Origin: Epinephelus fuscoguttatus
Taxonomy: Eukaryota > Chordata > Actinopteri > Perciformes > Serranidae
DNA: 64,000 nucleotides
Direction of reading: 5' to 3'
Assembly: GCF_011397635.1 (NCBI RefSeq)
Contig: NC_064761.1
Coordinates: 28,747,643-28,811,642 of the forward strand
A program made the translations under genes and the position numbers. Within the stretch, counting starts at the first letter, position 1; the number at the start of each line of letters is the position of its first letter. The notes beneath the pieces are model-generated. The model was given only the letters and a program-made list of their open reading frames with translations. It was not told the DNA's origin and did no database searches. Of this stretch, positions 38,401-47,827 are shown in pieces.

Positions 38401-38655
38401 TTTTAACTTGATATTTTCTCAGCCTGATTATTTCCTGACCTTCCCGGCCGTAGCGTCACAGCCGCTGTGACGCGGCCCTTTCCCTCCTCTCACTCTTTCT
38501 CATGGCGGTCTGCTTTCTGCTTCCTCTTTTTCTATGCCTACACACACCCACACCTGCCTCTTTGTGCGGGCAGCTTGGTGGAGATGGCTGGGCGTAGGTG
38601 AGTAGCACTCCAGCCGCAGGACCTGGGCTCCAAATGTACATGGACTGCCTCTCTG

Positions 38656-38688
<33 letters not shown>

Positions 38689-41600
38689 TAAGTAGCTGTC
38701 TTGCTCCTCAAACTAACATAGCTGTCCTTTCTCTGCTCATCTGGAGTTTGCAGTATCTGCTCCCTCTTTCTTCTCTTCTCTCCCAGTATTTTCAGCATCT
38801 GCTGGTCATCGTAGCCTTTGACTTAGTATAATAGCCAGTATCCCTCTCCTCTTTACCCTGCTTCTTTTTTAAAGCTTTTATAAGCTTGACAACATCAGCA
38901 GCACATCACTCTATTCTATGATTTCTCTGTCCTTCAGAGAAGAAAAATTCTCCTAAAAGAAATATATCATTGATCAACGTCAAATTGTTTCACAGAAATA
39001 TTATAATCTTTAACCGGCTGCTGCTGATGTTCTCAGGACTCAGTCTCTCCCCACCTGTCCTCCTGGAATAAGCTCCTAAAAGCACTTTGGCACTTGTTTT
39101 TCTTGGAAAAGTCCATCAGCGTCAATATGCTTTTAGGAAACGTATCCCAGGGGTTAGGTACAATAATTCTTTTGCTCACATTGCCCAGATCTTCCCTGAG
39201 TTCGGTAGACCTGCCATGCCTCCAAATTCTCACCAGCTGTTTTTTAAGTGCATACTCCTTGCCTGGCCTTGGTGGAAATAACAAGCACATGTGCTCTTAG
39301 ACCAATGCTGTGATATGATTTATAGTAGATGATGTACAATTATTTTAATAGTATGACGTTGAACTCGTGTTTAAGACTAAGAAATGGAGAAGATTATAGA
39401 TTGTGCAGGAGTTATTGCAAACATCTGGATGAAACTGTCTGCATATATTTCTGTTATGGCTTTCTTTTACTGAAAATTTAAAACAAAGGAATAAAACAAA
39501 AGATTTCTAGAAAGATAAAACAAAAATAATACTGAATGCATCTTGAAGAAAGCACAAGTATTGTTTCTATTATGTGCTTTTATATAGAACAACCAGCAGG
39601 GGGCTGCAGTGCATGTGTTTATTGCTTTAAAGGCTCAGGCTCGGGGAAGTAAGCTTGACAGCTCTTATCAGTTCAACATGGAGGAATTTATTGGTGTAGT
39701 TTTTAGCTGTCTGGGAAGTTCCAGTGCTTCTAGCTCTGCCAGAGGAATGGCTTAATGCAACGCTTTGAATGAGACCTGGCTGCTGCACAGAGCAGAACAT
39801 GTGCCTGAGTACCGTGGAGTTGTGCACCACACAGCCCTTGTTCACCTTTTTTAACAGATCAATACTTACTACAAGAAAATAAGTTTTCAGATGATGGCAC
39901 TAACTCCAGGTGGACCGTAATCACCTCATAAATCCTCATCTAAACAATGTCAATATGTGTATCCGTGCTTTGTTGTTTCTCCAGGCCACTCGCTGACAGT
40001 GAGAAGCTGCCTGTCAGGTCACACCGTGCAGCAGAGGCTCTCAAAAGCCCGGCTGAGGACGGAGACGTGGAGAGTGCCGCTTCACAGGAGCCCAAGAAGA
40101 AGAGCAGCAAAGAAAAGCGTGAAAAGAAGAAGGATAAAGACAGGGATAGGAAGGTGAGGGTAAAATGTCAACAGGATTTTGCTCTTTGTGTTTTTCTCCT
40201 GGAAACCACACTTGCCTCATTCTGTCTAGGTCATGAAGCTGCTCCTTAAAACCAGTAAATCAGAATTATGGAGCGGTTTGAGCGAGAGGGGGAAACAACA
40301 AGGAGCTGTCAGCCATCATGACGAGATGAGTCAGAGGTTGTGGTCCTCAACCTTGTTGTGACACACAGCTGAATTTATTCTCCTGTTTTTTTTCACAGAA
40401 GAGCAAAGAAGAGAAGAAGAAGAAGAAACACAAACATGAAGACAAAGGGGAGGATCTTCTTGGGGAGCAGGCAGACGAGCCTGTGGTCCAATCAGAAGAA
40501 ACTAATGAGGTGGCTGCACCTCCCGCCTCCACCACTGCTGAGGTATGTCCTTACAGAGGGGTTGAATGAGGCTGTTTTTCTACCTAGCAACAGTTTATAT
40601 CTGAGATCTGATTTGACCCAGAAGTCGCATTAAATTTGATAATCTCATCTAAAATTAATTGGCTTAAGAATATTAATACATGTAGTCCACAGTTTCTGCT
40701 AAAAGGTTACATGCATACAGATATCTTTGATCATTCTCATTGACTCAACACTTCCATCGCTTCTTCCCAGCCCGTCTTTCAATCAGCTTTAGTGATCAAG
40801 TATCCGTTTCCTCGTAGCTGACTGCGCAGGCTGTTGCCAAATACTTGATTTATTCATGAAATAGAACAGTGTAATCTCTGTATCCATTTCCATGAATAGT
40901 AGAAAGATACAGAACCTGTTTGGCCCTCACCCCTCTCACCTCCTCGCACTCCTCTCCCTCCCTCCCTCTTCTAGGTTTCGGATCTGGATTTCTGGCTCTC
41001 AAACGCTCCAGTGCCCTCTAACACCCAGGTTGAGTCGTCCCCTCTCCCTCCTTCTCTCTCCTCCTCTCCTCTCATCTCTCCAGTTTATACATTCCTCTTT
41101 CATATCTCCATGTTTTATGGATCTACCTCATTTTTGGTTTTTGCCATGTGTTCTCCCTCTTGGTTTGGATTGGTTGTTTTTTTTCTCACCTCACCTTTTT
41201 GACACGACTTCCTCTCTTTCACAGGTCACATAACACTTTCTCCTCTCATCCTCTTTTTTCCAGCATGTGTATATGTGTGCCTGTGTACACAGTGTGTGCG
41301 TATTTGTCTCACAATGCCAGTGGTTCTCTTCCTCAGCTTTTTGTTTTGCTCGCTGGGTGTCGTGTCGGTCTTGAGATCAAAGTGGATGTCGTTATTGTTG
41401 TGTCGGTGGTGGTGGTGATGGTATAAAGTGAGCGGAGGTTGACTCCAGGCTCCCTGGAATGTGGCCTGGAGTCAGTTTTTATGTGTTCCTGTCGCCACCG
41501 CATCACCACATGTGTCCTCTGACTGCTTCCTCCATGATCACATGTGGGGTCCTGCCCGTCTTTCTTTGTGTTTGACCTTTTGAGTGTCACTATTGCACAC

Positions 41601-43890
41601 AGAAGCAGGATTGAGTTAATGCTATAATGTGGAATTTTTTGGTCACTATGGAACATTTTTATGAGCGAGTCTTGCACATGCATGCACACACAGAGATGCA
41701 ATCACCAGTCCTGCTGCAGATTTTAAGCTAATCAGCATTTTACTGCGGTAATGTGTGCAGAAATGTAGCAACATGATGTAAACTATTTAGGGTTTAAGAT
41801 ATTTTTGAAATCTGCTTTGCAGGTGTTTTATGGGGAAGGAAATGCATTCACCACATTTGTTAAAGCTCAAGGATTCACACTATATGTTTTGATGAGGAAA
41901 GCTGAACATAAACACAAAAGGGCACCTTAAACTTGCTCTCACCTAATGATTCACAGAAGTAAAATAACACCATTATTTAAAGGTATACTATGCAGGAAAT
42001 GTTTCCTATTTGTGAGCACAACATTCAAATTTGGACGTTCCTCCCTACACTGCTTGTACATACACTGCAACCTACAATTGTAGGAACATTACATTTGCTG
42101 TATTGGAAAAGCTGTATTTCAGCAAGCTAACTAAGCTAACTGCTCACACATGTCCAACATAAAACAGGCCAACTACACATCGCTCTTCATCCCCATCCTC
42201 TACTTCAGTGCTCTTCAGTGAAAATGAAAGCCAATCCAAGATTCAGTCTCACTGTGAAACAAGCTTTGTTAGCTTAGCATTTCACCTCGCTATATTTATA
42301 TATAATGAGACTGTGTCCACAATTTATTTCTCTCGAGTGCTGTTTTTGGCTGTGGGTACACGCCCACAAGTGTCCCGACCACAGCAAAATAAGAGGAAAA
42401 TACAGGCAGTGCAGGGTGGCTGCAGATAAATACACTGCCACACACTTATAGTGGGTCATAAGTGACGATTGAGAGGGATTACTACCAAAACAGTATATAC
42501 AGTTTTGGGGTTTGCCTGCATAGTGTACCTTTTACCCGCCTAATATAATGGTAGGGGAAACACTGCTATTCCTAAAACCAGGCCTGTCCATTTTAACTTT
42601 GGTTTTGAGGAATTCTTTGTTAATCATATGAGCTGTCAGTCCCAAAGTGAAAGCTCTTCTGACCTAGATACACTGCCCTTTAAGGACATGCCTCGACATG
42701 TCTACGTGCAAGACTTGTTTTTGTATTGGCTGTCACACTAGCAGAACAGATTGCAGATTTTGACCCACAGGGGCCTTCCTATAGCATACACGTAGGCTGT
42801 CACTGGGATCCTGTAAGTCCTTTATCTGTAGCTGAGGAGCTCGTGTGGCTTGTTAGTGCCGTCCTCTCAACAGCCCAAAACAAAGCCGCTGCACGTGCAG
42901 AGATATCCACAACATCTTTATTGGTTTCACAGACAGGCACATTTTGGTTTAGTTTATTAGACTGGTTAGTGGTCTTGCATGTGATGCACTTGGTTTAGAA
43001 AATCAGGTTTGTGGTATCACAGAGCTCTTAGGTTGCAGCTGGTCATGAATGACTTTTTTTTTTTATGAATGAGTGAACTCACTAACTCCACTTACCTCTA
43101 TCAACACAGAAGTGGCAAACACTACTGTATTCATCACATACTTCTAATGCCTTTGTGTGTTTTTGTGGTGGTGTGTGTCTAAACAGGAAGCAGCAACAGT
43201 AGCAGCAGCAGCAGAAGCAGCCCCCGTGCCTGAGGCGGCCTCTGGCACAGCACCAGACTCTGAGCCTGATGAGCCCAAAGACACCGAGATGGAGGAGACG
43301 GTGAGTCACCGTCGATGATGCGATAATTGCAAAGTAAAAAGTTTGCCTGCAGAGATTGCAGTTCACAATGACCTGACGGGACGCAGCACATTGGCAGCTC
43401 TTATTCTCACACGTTCACGCAAATGATGTGCCACAGACCTGCCAGTTCGTATGTGCTCTCTGGAGGAAAAGAATTTCTAATAAATTGTCTCCATTTTGTT
43501 CTCAATGAGAAGAAGTCCTCCAAACACAAGAAGAAGAAGCAGAAAAAGGAGAAGGAAGAGAAGGAGAAGAAAAAGAAGAAGAAGCACCATCACCACCATC
43601 ACCACAGCGAAGGAGGGGGAGAGGAGTCGGTGCAGAATGGCACTGTGGAGGAGGAAGAGCCTCTGCCGGTCAGTGTTAGTCATCAGTGTTTAACAGCCTG
43701 ACCTCAACCAGAAGTGTGAATGAAAATATTCAGCTCAGCAGGTTTTTTTTATTTTATGCTTGAGGGGGGGGCAAGTCACAAGTAACTGACTTTGAAGCTA
43801 CAAAAAACTTGATGCATGCAAATTTATCATCATTCTGATCTGTGACTCTCAGCTGCACTGTTTAAACCCTCTGACCGCTACACAGACACA

Positions 43891-43937
<47 letters not shown>

Positions 43938-46900
43938 ACACTCTGCCTTGCTTGTTATGCATCGACCAGGTAGAACCAGCTCCTGTTGCCTAGTTAGCAT
44001 ACAGAGTGACAGAGAGCGTCTGATCTGACCTGAGCTCTTCTCTCCTTTCAGCCCATGTCCAATTACTGCCTGCTGGCTGAGAACTCCTACATCAAGATGG
44101 TGAGTGATGGAGGGATTCTGCTGAAAGAAAGAGGGACCTTTACCACTGGGCTTGGATTTTTTTTCTTTCACTCATTATCCTTACAAGATTTGTCCAGTAT
44201 TTGGCCTCATTTCAGCCATAATAACGTTTAATTTAATCATTTTATTTGCGGTATCTAAAGCCTTCTCTGACAAGGCATCATGTGAATCGTGTTTACATTT
44301 TTGGCTCACTGTATAATGCAGAGGGGTGATGAAAAGATTTGCACAACACGTGGGTTTGCTTGCCAGAATTCACCTCACACTTTTTTCTGCGCGCTGAAAA
44401 GAAAAAAAAAACATGTTTAATCATCTGACCACATGTGATGTTTACCCTTAATCAACTCCATCGTTGTGCAGCTCTGCATATCTCTGTGAGATTAATAAGT
44501 AAAATGTTATTTCCAATCATGAGATCCAGGTTGTGGAAAATCCTGAATTTTCTGCTCAAAAATTAGCAGATTCTAACCTTCCTCTTTAAGGACAAATGTG
44601 GAAACAGTCATTCTAATGTTAACGTTTAGGCTGTTATTAACATTATCTAAGACAACAGTGGCAGTGAAAAAGCAAACAATGTATGCAGATCCTCTCCTTT
44701 TCTCTCCCTCTCTTTTAAGATGATGGAAGATGCTGATGAGGTATTGGTTACATTCTGTCAGTGACAGAATATTAAATCTCTTCTAGATGTGTTTCACTCT
44801 GTTCTTGTTGCGCTTCATGGACCGGCCTCGGAGGCAGACACGGTTAACATTTCTGAGAATGATTCTGTGCTTGTGGTTTTCTCCGTGTGCTCAGACTTGG
44901 TTTCTTGGAAACAGTGTTGTGTGCTTTGGTGTTGGGTTTATGAATCAGATCTGCTGTGTTTACTGTATGTCTTCTTTAAATAATCATCGCTCAGTGAAAT
45001 ACAAGGAGGGAGGTTTAGACAGCTTGAGTCTGAACAGTCATTCTTGGTGCAAATGCATTTATTTATTTCATTTTATTTTCCTCCCACAAAAGGTGAACGA
45101 CATCCAGGGAAACCTGCAGGATGGCAGCCAGGTGGTGGTGTCTGTTATATTTGAAAACAAGTGCGACAGCTTCCTCAAGTCCATGGAGTTCAACGTGCTG
45201 GACTCTCTCAACTCCAAGCTGCAGAGGCCAGAGGGGTCAGGTCCACATGATGGCCTCACCGTTCCCTTTCAACTTCCACCTGGTTAGTGATTAACTGCAA
45301 AATGCATGTGTTCAATAGAGAAATCAATCTCCCTGAACAATACACATGCACAACAATGGATTTTTGTAGTGTGTATAGAGTCATTGCGTTCACTGTAGTG
45401 TTCTAAAATGGTGTGTACCAACATTGTAATGACTCTCAGTCCATTTCAAATCTCACTTTGGGAGGTTTTGTTATATCTAATTACTCTCTTGTGCTTCAGG
45501 GGTGTCCAATGAAGCCCGATTTGTCTTCACCGTACAAAGCATCGTAATGCCACAGAAACTGAAGGGAACCCTCACCTTCATAGTAAAGGTCGGTAGGAAA
45601 AACACACACACACACACACGAAAATCAGAATCAGAAATACTGTATTGATCCCAGAGTGGAAATCGTGATTTGTTAGTCGCTTCTATGGCAAAAAATCCCC
45701 TCACCAAAACAAACAATTTGTTTTGGTATCATATTTTAAACCAGTCCCAGCTTCCATAACGTGATGTTAAACTGTTTCATGTTCATTTTTAAATATTCTC
45801 ATATTCCCCAATTTTTCAGTATTATTTATTTTGCTGCAGCCGTCCCCAACATGTCAAGCATAAATTAGAAAGGCTTGATATTGCAGAATTAGATTGGTTA
45901 TACCCGTTTTTCCACTGAAATTAGCATGTAAATGCAGGTTTTTTGAATGCAGGAAAACTTGCTAAAAAAATAGGCGCTAGACTCCTTTCCCATTGTTAGT
46001 GGTAGTTTTTCCTGTTGTGTCACATTTGGCGCCACAAACATGCTGGGAAAAAGGGTTAGTAAACAGTGGAAAGCAGCATGGAGCTCAGTGAAAATAATAC
46101 TGTTGTTACTTCTCTATCTGTTACTTATTCGGTCTCTCTCTCAAACTGTGCCAATCAGAGCTGGAGCTGATAAACTCCTGTGACTACTGCAGAGCCTTCC
46201 GATTGTAACCTTTCCTATTAAATACAAGCCCAGATATTGGTAGGATTTTTTTGTCCTGTGGGGTAAGGGGCTTTCAGAATGTTCCTTTGCTGATTCCACT
46301 CCTGTCAAAAACATTTTGGGGGCAGCAGGGTAACATAGCAGCACAGAAGCTGTGTACTTCAATGATGCAAGGAATCCTAAACCAGCTCCAGGTTTCATTT
46401 TGGTAACTCACCCTTCACCCAGATCTCTGTGCAGGTCTACTGGCCAAAAGAGACACGTTCAAGTGCCACGTTACTTTGTTATTGATTATCTGTATTTCTT
46501 GTTGTGCTCCCGCAGAATGAAGACTCCTCTACTCATGAAAAACTGGACTTCAAACTGCACTTTACCTGCACCTCCTACCTAATCACTACTCCTTGCTACA
46601 GGTTGGTGGATCATGTTTTATACCACATTACAACCCACGTTACAAAGTTGGAAAACCACATACTGACAATTTTTTACCTTCTCTGGGTGCTTCTTAGTCA
46701 TTAAAATAAAGATAAAGGTGAAGGAGTTGTGCTAAATGATGGTGCTGGGGAAAAAACTTGTTTAATGGTTCATCCTCTGGGTGGCAGGAATAGGTTCAGT
46801 AAGTTTCATGTCAATATTTTGTGTGTAAAATTGGTGGCACTAGAGAAACTTCCCTTATTATCATCTGGGGATGATGAATATCCGCAGTGAAAGTAATAAA

Positions 46901-47626
46901 AGTTTGGTTGTGAGTTTCTGAGTTGTCGTAGCTCCTTGTCATGTTTTCGTCGAGGAGAAACTGAAAACTGAGTTTCTTTTGTTTTGTTTGGCCAGTGATG
47001 CGTTTGCAAAGCTGCTTGAGTCGGGCGACCTGAAGTGCAGCTCTGTCAGACTGGAGGGTGTCAACATGCCCTTCCACCACCTACTGGCCAGGATCTGCTT
47101 CCACCACCATTTCTCTGGTACATATACACAACAGGCCGTTTGATATTTGTCTCGAACGACAGACTTTTGTCTTAAAATGTCATGGTACCAGATGGGTAGG
47201 GTGCTCCACACAGTTTGTCAGGAATGTATGACATCAACAGGAAGTATTTCAAAGCTTAGTATGTTTCGGTCATGGTGGACTGAGTATTTCTGACACTTGT
47301 GTTCTTTTTGTCGTTGGATTAGTTGTGGAGAGGATCGACTCCTGTGCCTCCATGTACAGCAGGTCTATCCAGGGTCACCACGTCTGTCTGCTGGTCAAAA
47401 CTGTGAGTGCACCAATGAAACTCCTCCCTCATCCTTTTTAATCACCAATTATTATCATTATGTTTCCAAAAAGTGGACTTTCAGATTGTGAGCTTGATTG
47501 TCTGTCTCTGTCCTTCCCTCCTTCTCCCAGTCCGGCGAGACAGTGTCCATTGACGCTAAATGTGACGAGCCGACGCTGCTTGGGAATGTGCTGGATGAGA
47601 TCAAGCAGACCTTCTCTCAGTGCTGA
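20424..47626 (+). CDS. ap3d1: AP-3 adaptor complex subunit delta-1
   Basis: Large subunit of AP-3, which sorts cargo from endosomes to lysosomes, melanosomes and synaptic vesicles. Exons: 20424-20519, 23453-23548, 24420-24500, 24850-24930, 25049-25156, 25326-25455, 26369-26508, 27785-27858, 27983-28032, 28207-28256, 28637-28685, 30938-31083, 32389-32537, 32642-32872, 33394-33625, 33785-33930, 34976-35117, 35434-35505, 35688-35763, 35963-36162, 38131-38204, 39985-40153, 40399-40542, 40975-41028, 43187-43300, 43510-43668, 44052-44099, 45093-45282, 45500-45588, 46516-46601, 46996-47117, 47323-47402, 47531-47626. These join in phase to 1257 aa (human isoforms about 1150-1215). The adaptin HEAT-repeat trunk (about 1-600) is almost identical to human. 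LDLDAWINEPP opens the hinge at 621; the delta-specific region is about 650-830; the Lys-rich linker about 830-1020 has a seven-His run at 994-1000. The ear domain runs from about 1030 to QTFSQC. Confidence 0.96.
20520..23452 (+). other. ap3d1: ap3d1 intron 1
   Basis: A 2.9-kb intron. Its 5' end is rich in TAACGTTAGC/AGCTAGCTAAC motifs, often seen near fish promoters. It ends with a diverged fragment of the CAGAGGTGG hAT-like family (about 23060-23304, reverse orientation, ending CCACCTCTG). The open frame at 21270-21851 has no homology I recognise. Nothing else is supported. Confidence 0.5.
23060..23304 (-). repeat. Diverged CAGAGGTGG hAT-like fragment
   Basis: Contains GACTTGATTTGACTTAGGAC and ends CAGCTCCACCTCTG, the inverse of the family terminus CAGAGGTGG. 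Much mutated and probably truncated at its inner end. Confidence 0.4.
27000..27606. repeat. Foldback MITE fragment in ap3d1 intron 7
   Basis: The phrase AAGCTAAGCAATATACTGCT at 27243-27262 reappears reverse-complemented at about 27457-27478, with AT/poly-T sequence between. The right end CAAACTATCCCTTTC (to 27606) is the terminus of a common fish MITE (inverse GAAAGGGATAGTTTG). The matching left terminus is not visible, so this copy seems left-truncated or heavily diverged. Confidence 0.55.
28686..30937 (+). other. ap3d1: ap3d1 intron 11
   Basis: A 2.25-kb intron containing the MITE-like unit at about 29215-29790. Small open frames near 29419 and 30387 show no recognisable family. Nothing further is supported. 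Confidence 0.5.
29215..29790. repeat. MITE-like unit with GAACGAAGAATCC inverted repeats
   Basis: GTAAACGAAGAATCCAAAAAA at about 29267-29287 is matched in reverse complement by TTTTTTGGATTCTTCGTTCAC at about 29700-29720. The flanking 40-50 bases on each side also show weak inverted similarity. The exact ends and target duplication were not found. There is no coding content. Confidence 0.5.
31084..32388 (+). other. ap3d1: ap3d1 intron 12
   Basis: About half of this intron is the Tc1/mariner-derived element at 31267-31924. The remainder has no gene or structured RNA that I can support. Confidence 0.5.
31267..31924. mobile_element. Degraded Tc1/mariner-type transposon, internally deleted
   Basis: The left end (CACCAATCAACCAGAATATC) and right end (reverse GTGTTCAGCCACAACATTAC) are diverged inverted repeats, each next to a TA dinucleotide (31265-31266 and 31925-31926), the Tc1 target site. 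The interior keeps recognisable transposase-derived pieces on the plus strand, such as TTATGCTGGGAAACTGGTCC, CAAATTGCCCAGATCCCAAT and GTCCATGCCTCGACATGTCA. Only the 3' part of the transposase region remains, with many substitutions, so it is inactive. Confidence 0.7.
33981..34820. mobile_element. MITE with AGGGGACCT inverted ends in ap3d1 intron 16
   Basis: The left end GAGGGGACCTGTAACGACC and right end GAGCACAGTAGGTCCCCTT (inverse AAGGGGACCTACTGTGCTC) form imperfect terminal inverted repeats. The right half has ATACATATATGAGCCTGAAAATG and the AATAAAGAGACAGGCACTAA phrase of a very common fish MITE. A TTTG/T-rich tract at 34190-34225 has expanded inside. It has no coding capacity. Confidence 0.65.
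36422..37962. mobile_element. Outer MITE (TAGAGGTCGACC ends), interrupted
   Basis: It begins TAGAGGTCGACCAATTGATT and ends in TTGGACGATCTCTA, whose reverse complement TAGAGATCGTCCAA matches the start. Flanks TTGCGGAC (36414-36421) and ACGTGGAC (37963-37970) share five of eight bases, suggesting an 8-bp target duplication of hAT type. The central portion is replaced by the younger element at 36477-37317. Sequence near the right end (TATATCGGCC) is typical of this fish repeat. Confidence 0.6.
36477..37317. mobile_element. Inner MITE with 18-bp perfect inverted ends
   Basis: It begins GGCTGAATCCAAATGTCC and ends GGACATTTGGATTCAGCC, an exact 18-bp terminal inverted repeat. Subterminal GCAGACTTGCGGACTT and GTCCACAAGGGG/CCACAAGGGCTC phrases repeat near both ends. 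No transposase frame is present. It is inserted in the outer element at 36422-37962. Confidence 0.75.
38446..38477 (+). promoter_or_regulatory. Strong intronic hairpin upstream of candidate microexon
   Basis: The left arm 38446-38461 (GGCCGTAGCGTCACAG) pairs with the right arm 38465-38477 (CTGTGACGCGGCC). This makes 13 base pairs with one two-base bulge (TA) and a three-base loop (CCG). It lies 96 bases before the candidate microexon in a GC-rich patch of an otherwise AT-rich intron. Function is unknown; a role in splicing is a guess from position. Confidence 0.4.
38574..38597 (+). other. ap3d1: Candidate 24-nt cassette microexon of ap3d1
   Basis: A segment between the acceptor TTTGTGCGGGCAG and the perfect donor AG|GTGAGT. 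Neighbouring exons split a codon (AA|G). Including this piece changes that Lys codon to Asn and adds residues reading N-LVEMAGR-R before PLADSEK, keeping frame with no stop. Length 24 is a multiple of three. Pyrimidine-rich sequence lies upstream and a TC repeat lies 64 bases downstream, an arrangement typical of PTB-regulated exons. No transcript evidence is available, so it stays a candidate. Confidence 0.5.
38661..38688. repeat. (TC)n simple repeat
   Basis: A CT/TC run in ap3d1 intron 21, just downstream of the candidate microexon. On the transcript strand it is a CU-rich tract that could bind polypyrimidine-tract proteins. Confidence 0.85.
41029..43186 (+). other. ap3d1: ap3d1 intron 24
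   Basis: A 2.2-kb intron with a CT-rich 5' part, a small perfect hairpin (arms 41440-41450 and 41464-41474) and a MITE at 41977-42534. No other element could be supported. Confidence 0.5.
41977..42534. mobile_element. MITE with AAAGGTAYACTATGCAGG inverted ends
   Basis: The left terminus TTAAAGGTATACTATGCAGG and the right terminus, read in reverse TAAAAGGTACACTATGCAGG, are near-identical inverted repeats about 560 bp apart. The interior is non-coding (ACTGCTTGTACATACACTGC and similar). This end sequence is frequent in teleost genomes. The exact target duplication was not resolved. Confidence 0.7.
43891..43940. repeat. (CA)n microsatellite
   Basis: A CA array in ap3d1 intron 26, about 110 bases before exon 27. 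Confidence 0.9.
44720..44740 (+). other. ap3d1: Candidate 21-nt cassette microexon of ap3d1
   Basis: A segment between the acceptor CTCTCCCTCTCTTTTAAG, preceded by an unbroken pyrimidine tract of about 25 bases, and the donor GAG|GTATTG. It encodes MMEDADE in frame between exon 27 (ending ENSYIKM) and exon 28 (starting VNDIQG), both phase 0. It would add seven acidic residues at the start of the ear domain. The donor is only moderate. No transcript support is available. Confidence 0.4.
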
Positions 47627-47795
47627 TTGTGTCCGACAGCCCCAGGGTGCCCCCCCCCGACCCCAACCCCTCCATGCCACCCCTCCTCCCTCGCTGAAAC
47701 ACAACATAATCATGTTACGAAACACTGCGGCTGGCACCACCAGTATCGCCCTATTTATTAGTCCTCAGATTCGCAACATTTCTATCCCCTTCCCT

Positions 47796-47827
<32 letters not shown>

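Larger units (their letters stand above)
38205..39984 (+). other. ap3d1: ap3d1 intron 21
   Basis: A 1.8-kb intron containing a strong hairpin (38446-38477), a candidate 24-nt microexon (38574-38597) and a TC repeat (38661-38688) just downstream. The remaining 1.2 kb has no supported feature. Confidence 0.5.

Noticed and set aside
43584-43604. His-tag or vector contamination as a source of the seven-His run
   Set aside because: The run sits inside an otherwise native, correctly spliced ap3d1 exon with mixed CAC/CAT codons and fish-like flanking introns.
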